A DNA stretch of 16,299 nt from Cryomorphaceae bacterium. GTDB taxonomy: Bacteria; Bacteroidota; Bacteroidia; Flavobacteriales; Schleiferiaceae. Below, one piece after another: positions 1 through 5,246 of this stretch (the stretch's first letter is position 1; each line of letters starts with the position of its first letter). Both the position numbers and the translations under genes were made by a program. Under the pieces are notes generated by a model. That model searched no databases, was not told the origin of the DNA, and saw only the letters and a program-made list of their open reading frames with translations. The stretch is from positions 52,022 to 68,320 of the forward strand of contig DMDX01000015.1 in the NCBI GenBank assembly GCA_003451355.1. Reading direction: 5' to 3'.

Positions 1-199
1 TAGCTGAAGGACAGGTTTCAAACACCACCTTCCATGGCTCGTAGGCCTCGGCGTATGCCTTGGTATTGTACAGCGAACCGAATTCGTTGTACTTCTCAAA
101 GCACACCAACGAGTCGGTTTGAGAATTGCCCCATTTGGCTTGGCCAAAGGCAGTCGTTAGGCCTCCGGCCATTAACAGGGAAAGGAGTATACGCTTCAT
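1..199 (-). CDS. N-terminal part of a secreted TPR-like protein (cut by the window edge)
   Basis: Translating the minus strand from the ATG at 199 gives 66 residues before the window ends. They begin MKRILLSLLMAGGLTTAFGQ, a clear signal peptide with likely cleavage after GQ, so the product is exported. The mature start (AKWGNSQTDSLVCFEKYNEF, then an NTKAYAEAYEPW segment and FETCP) resembles Bacteroidota tetratricopeptide proteins, in which a DS-x-C motif is followed by a helical Y-x-x-AY-x-x-W repeat. The start lies 2 nt after the stop of the upstream beta-barrel gene, so it is probably the third gene of the coaX operon. Function is unknown; TPR modules usually mediate protein contacts. The family call is from resemblance of the N-terminus only. 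Confidence 0.7.
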   Translation of the reverse strand, partial: MKRILLSLLMAGGLTTAFGQAKWGNSQTDSLVCFEKYNEFGSLYNTKAYAEAYEPWKVVFETCPSA

Positions 200-201
200 A
201 A

Positions 202-1524
202 TCAACGGAATTTAGCTTTCATAAACCACTGGTCGTTCAGTGTAACGCCAACGAAGGCGCGAAGATATTGTTCACGGACGAGTCCGTTTTGGATGCTCCC
301 AACCTGACCGGCACTCAATCCGAGGTGGAGCGTGGATACCTTGACGTCGCCCGGTATAAAGCTGCGCCCACCGACGGGCATTGCGACCCCGAAATTGGCA
401 TTCCACCCAGTGACCTCCGTGCCGTTGAGCACCAGTCCGAATCGATCACTTCGGACCGCGGCGATGTACTGAATTTGGCTCCAGTATGAGGTGAGGCGGC
501 GGTTCGAGAACGCGAGCATCGGAACCACCGAGGCATTTGCCACCCAAGTTGAGGTAGGTTGCGCGTACGCTCCGGGCACCACAGAACCAAAGTCACGCTG
601 TTCGTTCAAATTGATTTGCTCGTAGTGCACGGCAAGAGACCATGCGGGGAGCATGGCATTTTTGCGGTTCCGCACCCAACGCAACCCATACCCGAGGCGC
701 GATCCGAGTACGATGCTGCCCAATGTGGCAGCGCGTGACCGCACCGTGTCTAAGGGAAGTTCGGCACCCGCAGCATTCGTATTAAAGCTGTACAAGCTGT
801 AGTCCTGGGTCGCTTGGAGCGTGGCAGTCGGTTCGTACTGAATTCCGGCGGTAACCTCTTGCTCGCCAAACGGCAGAATAAGTTGCCCCCCAAACTGCCA
901 GCGCCAGTCGCTCACAGATACGTGCTCCACCTCGCCCACATAGTCGTAGCGGGAGTCCGTAAAGTAGAGTTTGTTATTCCGCTCGGCGGTTCCGAATACG
1001 TAGCGCGACGTCGCACCAACTGACAGGTACTTAATCGGCATCCACGACCACGAAACGGCCGTGGCGTTCAAGCCTCCGCGACCCGTGTAGCGGCGGTACC
1101 AGTCGCCGAACGAAGAATCGGTTCCGCCGGTTTGAAGGTCGTAGCCCACCGAGGTGTACGGGCGAAGTGAGCCGGCCAACGCCATGCCTTTACCAAGGGG
1201 CACGCCGATTCCGAAGTGGTTAAAGCCACCGGTTTGGTTGAGCACGCTGCTACTGGCATCGGACTGTCGAATTCCGGCCCACTGACCGCCGAGGTCCAAG
1301 GTGGTGTATTTGAGGGCAGAAAGCGCCGCAGGCTGGTCGGGATTCACGTACCACGGATTGCGATCCGCGGAACTTGCGCCACCGAGGAGCTGCTGGTATG
1401 CGTTCGCTTGCGCAGCGAACCAACCGGTACCGAACAGAGAGTAGGGACTAACGGATTGCTGTTGTGCGCTCAAGCTCAAGGCTGTAGCAAATAATAGTGC
1501 AGTGAGGTGGCGTTGCGTGTTCAT
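202..1524 (-). CDS. Outer-membrane beta-barrel-like protein, 440 aa
   Basis: I chose the ATG at 1524 because it overlaps the coaX stop as ATGA and gives a clean signal peptide (MNTQRHLTALLFATALSLSAQ); the open frame runs 12 codons further upstream, into coaX. After the signal comes SPYSLFGTGWF, like the SPYS-x-(Y/F)G-x-G start of Bacteroidota outer-membrane proteins. Residues from about 60 on are rich in alternating, aromatic-bearing strands (for example YTSVGYDLQTGG, WSWMPIKYLSVGATSRYVFG, ITAG-like turns), as in a porin or FadL-like barrel. No solute can be assigned. It sits between coaX and a TPR-like secreted protein and is probably cotranslated with both. Outer-membrane location is inferred from the signal and strand pattern. 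Confidence 0.75.
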   Translation of the reverse strand: MNTQRHLTALLFATALSLSAQQQSVSPYSLFGTGWFAAQANAYQQLLGGASSADRNPWYVNPDQPAALSALKYTTLDLGGQWAGIRQSDASSSVLNQTGGFNHFGIGVPLGKGMALAGSLRPYTSVGYDLQTGGTDSSFGDWYRRYTGRGGLNATAVSWSWMPIKYLSVGATSRYVFGTAERNNKLYFTDSRYDYVGEVEHVSVSDWRWQFGGQLILPFGEQEVTAGIQYEPTATLQATQDYSLYSFNTNAAGAELPLDTVRSRAATLGSIVLGSRLGYGLRWVRNRKNAMLPAWSLAVHYEQINLNEQRDFGSVVPGAYAQPTSTWVANASVVPMLAFSNRRLTSYWSQIQYIAAVRSDRFGLVLNGTEVTGWNANFGVAMPVGGRSFIPGDVKVSTLHLGLSAGQVGSIQNGLVREQYLRAFVGVTLNDQWFMKAKFR

Positions 1525-2204
1525 TTTTGTGCTAGGACCCAGAGTCCTCTGGCTACCCAATTTTCGTCGGCAAAGATGCCCTTTTTCAAATGATTGACAA
1601 AAGTTGGGCCATCTCCACCCGTGACGAGGACAGTTAAATTTGGATTAATTCTTTCGAATCGTTCGATTTCCGCGTTGATTTCATCAACGATTCCTTGAGC
1701 TGCGCCTCTGCGCATGCTTTCGGCCGTCGTGCGGGTTCGGGGGTCGGAACCGAGTTCAATCACGGCCTCGAGATCTGGGAGGCTTCCGGTGTGCTCGTGC
1801 ATCGCCTTCAACCTACTGGACCAACCGGGGGCTATGGATCCGCCTTGAAAACGTCCATCGTGCGAGAGGTAGTTGTAGGTTAGGCAGGTCCCGAGTGAGA
1901 TGAGGAGGAGCGCCTGGTCGGGATACTGGCTGCGTGCACCCTCGATCGCCGCGAGGCGGTCCACCCCAACGGATTCAGCGTAGTCCAAAACAAAACTCCA
2001 CTTGGCACGAGAGGTAACGACCGTTCCCACGTTCCACTGTGCGCCAGCCGAATCAGCTATTAGTACCCTATCGCGGACGGTCTCAAGCCATGCTTCACAA
2101 GCCGCTTGGGCATCACGTGGCCAGTTTTCTTGGTGTTGGACGCTTCCATCTTGATTAAAAATCAATGCTTTAATGCGTGTGTTTCCAGCGTCTATTGAAA
2201 TCAT
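1521..2204 (-). CDS. coaX: Type III pantothenate kinase (CoaX), 227 aa
   Basis: CoaX phosphorylates pantothenate with ATP, the first step of coenzyme A synthesis, in the cytoplasm. Visible family motifs are the phosphate-binding DAGNTR (residues 5-10), GVDR (80-83, with the catalytic-type Asp82), and GGSIAPG (121-127) followed by R131 and a HTGSLP segment. The length is slightly short for the family (usually about 240-260). Unusually, the DxGTxxTxD motif reads SLGTCLTYN (103-111): the leading Asp that contacts the metal site is Ser103 and the trailing Asp is Asn111. The other active-site Asps (5 and 82) remain, so it may still be active. The start at 2204 places MISIDAGNTR at the N-terminus as in homologues. 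It heads an operon with the barrel and TPR-like genes. Confidence 0.92.
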   Translation of the reverse strand: MISIDAGNTRIKALIFNQDGSVQHQENWPRDAQAACEAWLETVRDRVLIADSAGAQWNVGTVVTSRAKWSFVLDYAESVGVDRLAAIEGARSQYPDQALLLISLGTCLTYNYLSHDGRFQGGSIAPGWSSRLKAMHEHTGSLPDLEAVIELGSDPRTRTTAESMRRGAAQGIVDEINAEIERFERINPNLTVLVTGGDGPTFVNHLKKGIFADENWVARGLWVLAQK

Positions 2205-2214
2205 AACAGGGATG

Positions 2215-2222
2215 CAAAGGTA
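2215..2222 (-). promoter_or_regulatory. -7 box of the coaX operon promoter
   Basis: The minus strand reads TACCTTTG, an exact match to the Bacteroidota -7 consensus TAnnTTTG, ending 10 nt before the coaX ATG. The predicted 5' leader is only a few nucleotides. I see no convincing TTTG at the -33 position. It faces the tRNA-Phe promoter, which carries the same octamer on the other strand. Confidence 0.6.
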
Positions 2223-2238
2223 TTTCGAATCTGCGCAT

Positions 2239-2246
2239 TACCTTTG
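2239..2246 (+). promoter_or_regulatory. -7 box of the tRNA-Phe promoter
   Basis: TACCTTTG matches TAnnTTTG and ends 13 nt before the first base of the tRNA, so transcription would start a few bases upstream of the mature 5' end. No clear -33 TTTG is seen. Its mirror copy at 2215-2222 serves coaX. Confidence 0.6.
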
Positions 2247-2259
2247 CGCTCCCGATTTT

Positions 2260-2335
2260 GGTTCGGTAGCTCAGTTGGTAGAGCAATGGACTGAAAATCC
2301 ATGTGTCGACGGTTCGATTCCGCCCCGAACCACCA
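2260..2335 (+). tRNA. tRNA-Phe (anticodon GAA), CCA encoded
   Basis: This is a complete 76-nt cloverleaf. The acceptor stem is GGTTCGG with CCGAACC, discriminator A and an encoded CCA (2333-2335). The D arm is GCTC/GAGC with loop AGTTGGTA. The anticodon stem is ATGGA/TCCAT with loop CTGAAAA, giving anticodon GAA for phenylalanine. The variable loop is GTGTC and the T loop TTCGATT. The T stem is GACGG against CCGCC, which leaves an A-C mismatch at positions 50/64. A promoter lies directly upstream and a terminator 8 nt downstream, so it is a single-gene transcription unit. Confidence 0.97.
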
Positions 2336-2342
2336 AAATCGC

Positions 2343-2371
2343 AAAGCCCCTCAGTTTCTGGGGGGCTTTTT
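2343..2371 (+). terminator. Rho-independent terminator after tRNA-Phe
   Basis: AAAGCCCCTCAG pairs over 12 bp (one T-G pair) with CTGGGGGGCTTT around a TTT loop, followed by a run of T. It starts 8 nt after the encoded CCA and should end the tRNA transcript. Confidence 0.9.
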
Positions 2372-2394
2372 ACTTCTGAGCCTATGGCGAATCG

Positions 2395-2402
2395 TAACTT
2401 TG
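2395..2402 (+). promoter_or_regulatory. -7 box fused to the start of the zinc-ribbon gene
   Basis: TAACTTTG matches TAnnTTTG and is followed by only CCCC before the ATG at 2407. Transcription should begin at or within about 2 nt of the start codon, giving a leaderless mRNA. A weak -33 candidate (TTCTG, 2374-2378) lies 16 nt upstream. Confidence 0.6.
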
Positions 2403-2406
2403 CCCC

Positions 2407-2685
2407 ATGGCTACCCAGCTAAAATGCACCCACTGCGGCGATTGGGGCGAGGACCCCAACAGCTGCGCCTCGTGCGGCACTCCGCGCGACGTTCACAGCA
2501 CCTTTGCCAACCAAGGCAATCCGGAACGATTTAAAGCATTTGAAATGCCTGCTATGGAATGGAACACCAACAAAAAAATTCCCACGTGGAAGCGAAGCAT
2601 CATCAACACCGGAAAGGCACTGAACTGGATGGTACTCGCCGTGGGTGGCGCCATCGCGTGGATGGCCTACTGGGTAGCGGTATAA
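2407..2685 (+). CDS. Small zinc-ribbon protein with a C-terminal membrane anchor, 92 aa
   Basis: The N-terminus MATQLKCTHCGDWGED...CASCGTP holds two CxxC pairs (Cys7/Cys10 and Cys19/Cys22), a short rubredoxin- or zinc-ribbon-like knuckle expected to bind one Zn. Residues 25-65 are polar and probably flexible. The last 20 or so residues (from LNWMVLAVGGAIAWMAYW) form one hydrophobic helix, so the protein is likely tail-anchored in the inner membrane with the ribbon in the cytoplasm. It has its own promoter and is followed without a gap by the next gene. I do not recognise a specific family or function. The gene start is well placed by the cysteine motif. Confidence 0.75.
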   Translation: MATQLKCTHCGDWGEDPNSCASCGTPRDVHSTFANQGNPERFKAFEMPAMEWNTNKKIPTWKRSIINTGKALNWMVLAVGGAIAWMAYWVAV

Positions 2686-3014
2686 ATCCACTGGCCCTCA
2701 TTGCCTTGGGCGCATTTGTGGCGCATCAGGCACTGATCGCAGCAGAAATTCACCTGACGTGGGCGGATTCGTACATGGACCCTTTGTGCACCGTTCCGGT
2801 AGCCTTGGGGATACCGAGCATCGCCGCCCGAAGGATTCGACCTGATTTTGTGCTGTCGTCGTGGGCAGTGGTGAGCTTTACCGCGGCACTTGCGGTTGTG
2901 TTCGAAGTATGGATTCCCAGCTTTGATACCCGTTTTACTGCGGACCCTCTCGACGGTTTTGCCTACTTCGCCGGTGCAGGAATTTGGCGTTTTGTTGAAC
3001 CTCTCGGGCGGTAA
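2658..3014 (+). CDS. Small integral membrane protein ('magnesium citrate secondary transporter'-like), about 110-118 aa
   Basis: Three or four hydrophobic segments are visible: LALIALGAFVAHQALI, TVPVALGIPSIAA, WAVVSFTAALAVVFEVW and FAYFAGAGIWRF. The pattern SYMDPLCTVPVALG, then FEVWIP, then TADPLDGFAYFAGA matches short Bacteroidota membrane proteins that databases often label magnesium citrate secondary transporter. That label has little support at this length, so the substrate is unknown. The start is uncertain. GTG at 2658 overlaps the upstream gene by 28 nt; homologues seem to begin close to the NPL that follows the ATA codon at 2682, and that ATA overlaps the upstream stop as ATAA. The frame is open back to an ATG at 2559. 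It is probably cotranslated with the zinc-ribbon protein. Confidence 0.65.
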   Translation: MDGLLGSGINPLALIALGAFVAHQALIAAEIHLTWADSYMDPLCTVPVALGIPSIAARRIRPDFVLSSWAVVSFTAALAVVFEVWIPSFDTRFTADPLDGFAYFAGAGIWRFVEPLGR

Positions 3015-3019
3015 GCGGT

Positions 3020-3027
3020 TACTTTTG
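3020..3027 (+). promoter_or_regulatory. Possible -7 box for the mevalonate genes
   Basis: TACTTTTG matches TAnnTTTG and ends 15 nt before the HMG-CoA reductase ATG, immediately after the stop of the preceding gene. A TTG at 2995-2997 lies 22 nt upstream and could act as the -33 element. The gene may also be read from the upstream promoter at 2395. Confidence 0.5.
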
Positions 3028-3042
3028 CATTAAACCTTAGAC

Positions 3043-4395
3043 ATGAAGCGCAGCAACCTTCAAATTCGTGGCTTTTCGAAGCTGAGTAAATCCGCCAAAA
3101 TCACCTGGCTCACCGAGCAGCATTTGAGCAACCCAGAGCAAGGTCAGGCACTCATCGCTTCGTACGACCACGCAGACGAGGCCGTGCAAAAGCGCCACGA
3201 TGAGTTCATCGAAAACACAGTAGCCAACTACTACTTGCCGCTCGGAGTTGCCCCTAACTTCTTGATTAACGGCCAGGTGTACACGGTTCCGATGGCCATT
3301 GAAGAAAGTTCAGTGGTTGCGGCGGCCGCCAAATCTGCACAGTTTTGGATGGACCGCGGCGGATTCGTTTCTACGGTTCTTTCGACGACCAAAATCGGGC
3401 ACATTCACTTCACCTTTACCGGCGACGCTTCGGCCCTCACCACCTTGGTCGCGCGGATTCAGCCTGAATTACTTGCGGCAACTGAAGGGATTACCGCCAA
3501 CATGCGCACGCGCGGCGGCGGCATCTTGAGCATCGAGCTCAAGGACCGCCGGACGGCCATGGACGACTACTTTCAGCTCGAAGTCCGATTTGAAACCCGC
3601 GATTCGATGGGGGCCAACTTCATCAATTCCTGCCTTGAAGAGATGGCCAAGGTGCTCCGCCTCGAAGCGGCCACCGACGCCGGCACCGCCAGTGGCGACC
3701 TCGAAGTAGTGATGTGCATTTTGAGCAACTACACCCCCGAGTGCATTGTGCGCTCAGAAGTCCGCTGCGCCCTCGAAGATTTGGACGACGGATCGGGTGT
3801 CGACGTGCACGAATTTGCCCGGAAGTTTCAACGTGCCGTGCGCATTGCAGAGGTAGAGCCCTACCGCGCTGCCACCCACAACAAGGGCATCATGAACGGA
3901 ATTGACGCCGTCGTGCTCGCCACCGGTAACGACTTCAGGGCCGTCGAAGCGGCGTGCCATACCTACGCCTCGCGCGATGGACAGTACCGTTCACTGACGC
4001 ACTGCTCGGTGGACAACGGCGAGTTCCGTTTTTGGATCGAGGTTCCGCTCTCACTCGGAACCGTCGGTGGGCTGACCAAACTGCACCCCTTGGTGCAGCT
4101 CGCCCTCGAAGCCCTCGGGAACCCCGGGGCCGAAGAACTCATGGGCATCATCGCCGCCTCGGGACTGGCGCAGAATTTTGCGGCACTTCGGGCACTCACG
4201 ACCACTGGCATTCAAAAGGGGCACATGAAGATGCACCTGCTCAACATCCTCAACCAGCTTGAGGCCACTGATGCCGAAAAAGCAGAATTGACGGCGTTTT
4301 TTGCCGACAAGGTTCCGCACCACGCCGAGGTGGTCGCTGCGTTTTGCAGGTTGCGCGGAATCCCGGTTCCGGCAGCAGAAGGCGTCGCGCGATGA
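3043..4395 (+). CDS. mvaA: Hydroxymethylglutaryl-CoA reductase, class II, 450 aa
   Basis: This enzyme interconverts HMG-CoA and mevalonate with NAD(P)H; in Bacteroidota the class II form is taken to serve isoprenoid synthesis despite its 'degradative' label. Landmarks: FSKLSKSAK (11-19), ENTVANYYLPLGVAPNFLIN (57-76), PMAIEESSVVAAA (83-95, catalytic Glu87/88), RGGG (157-160), DSMGANFIN (187-195, cofactor motif), THNKGIMNGID (278-288, catalytic Lys281), ATGNDFRAVEA (293-303, Asp297) and GIQKGHM (389-395, His394). All four catalytic residues are present at spacings like the Pseudomonas mevalonii enzyme. Length is about 20 residues above that enzyme. Its TGA overlaps the ATG of the GHMP kinase (ATGA), so the two are translationally coupled. 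Confidence 0.95.
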   Translation: MKRSNLQIRGFSKLSKSAKITWLTEQHLSNPEQGQALIASYDHADEAVQKRHDEFIENTVANYYLPLGVAPNFLINGQVYTVPMAIEESSVVAAAAKSAQFWMDRGGFVSTVLSTTKIGHIHFTFTGDASALTTLVARIQPELLAATEGITANMRTRGGGILSIELKDRRTAMDDYFQLEVRFETRDSMGANFINSCLEEMAKVLRLEAATDAGTASGDLEVVMCILSNYTPECIVRSEVRCALEDLDDGSGVDVHEFARKFQRAVRIAEVEPYRAATHNKGIMNGIDAVVLATGNDFRAVEAACHTYASRDGQYRSLTHCSVDNGEFRFWIEVPLSLGTVGGLTKLHPLVQLALEALGNPGAEELMGIIAASGLAQNFAALRALTTTGIQKGHMKMHLLNILNQLEATDAEKAELTAFFADKVPHHAEVVAAFCRLRGIPVPAAEGVAR

Positions 4396-5246
4396 GCCGA
4401 AGGTGGAGCGCAGGTAAGCTGCTGCTGAGCGGCGAATACTGGGTACTCCACGGCGCGGAATCGCTTGCGGTTCCGACTGCAAAAGGGCAATCGCTTGAAT
4501 TTCAAGACACCAACAGCCCCCTCAAGTGGACCGCCCTAGATGTCCATGGGTATGCGTGGCTCGACGCCGAGGCGTGGTCCGACGTACACCTCGCGAAGCT
4601 GCTCGAAGCAGCGCGGAATTTGGGCGGAAGGGTTCCATCCCACGGGCACGTCACCACCCGACTTGAGTTTGAACGGAGCTGGGGATGGGGATCGTCCTCG
4701 ACCCTCACCGACCTAATCGCTCAGTGGACCGGCGTGAACGCCATGGCGCTCCACTTTGCCACATCCAAAGGGTCAGGATTCGATGTGGCGAGTGCACGTG
4801 CAGACGGGGCGATCATATACCGCAAGGCGGGCGAAGATTCCGCTGAATGGCACAACGTAGCGTCAGGCCACTGGCCCACAGATCACTTTGGGCTTGTCTA
4901 CCTCGGCGCGAAGCAAGACAGCCAAGTCGAGGTGGCCAAAGCGAGGCGCCTGCCGCTTCCCAATGAGATTGAAGCCATTAGCCGCCTCAGCCACCAACTC
5001 GCAGCGGGCAAGACGGCGGCAGAATGGGCCGCGACCGTCGAGGAGCTCGAAGTACGCACCGCGGAGTGGATCGCCAGCCCTCGAGTACAGGACCGCTTCC
5101 CCGACGCTCCCGCGACGCTGAAGAGCTTAGGCGCATGGGGAGGGGACTTTGCCCTTGCCATCTGCCCCGACCCCAAAGATTTGGCGTATTTTTCACGAAA
5201 GGGATTGTATACCCTGCCATGGTCCGACTGCGTACACTTACCGTAG
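4392..5246 (+). CDS. GHMP kinase, GYDIA family, 284 aa
   Basis: The N-terminus SAGKLLLSGEYWVLHGAESL with PTAKGQ shortly after is typical of GHMP kinases such as mevalonate and phosphomevalonate kinases. The ATP-binding glycine motif is GWGSSST (98-104). GSGFDVA (127-133) is this protein's form of the GSGYDIA signature that names the Bacteroidota family, and LGAWGGDFAL near residue 255 fits the third GHMP motif. Coupling to HMG-CoA reductase suggests it phosphorylates mevalonate or phosphomevalonate, but the sequence does not show which. The ATG at 4392 overlaps the upstream TGA and fits the family N-terminus; an ATG at 4344 in the same frame lies within the reductase gene and is less likely. 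The 3' end overlaps the next gene by 28 nt. Confidence 0.88.
   Translation: MSRRWSAGKLLLSGEYWVLHGAESLAVPTAKGQSLEFQDTNSPLKWTALDVHGYAWLDAEAWSDVHLAKLLEAARNLGGRVPSHGHVTTRLEFERSWGWGSSSTLTDLIAQWTGVNAMALHFATSKGSGFDVASARADGAIIYRKAGEDSAEWHNVASGHWPTDHFGLVYLGAKQDSQVEVAKARRLPLPNEIEAISRLSHQLAAGKTAAEWAATVEELEVRTAEWIASPRVQDRFPDAPATLKSLGAWGGDFALAICPDPKDLAYFSRKGLYTLPWSDCVHLP

Noticed and set aside
1525..1560. Upstream start adding 12 residues to the barrel protein
   Set aside because: The added residues spoil the signal peptide, whereas the ATG at 1524 forms an ATGA overlap with coaX.
2173..2379. 68-codon frame running across the tRNA-Phe gene
   Set aside because: It translates the tRNA and terminator and overlaps the coaX start; no independent support.
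5024..5218. Upstream extension of the 730-aa T9SS protein
   Set aside because: The extension is an arginine-rich shadow of the GHMP kinase gene and would bury the signal peptide that begins at 5219.
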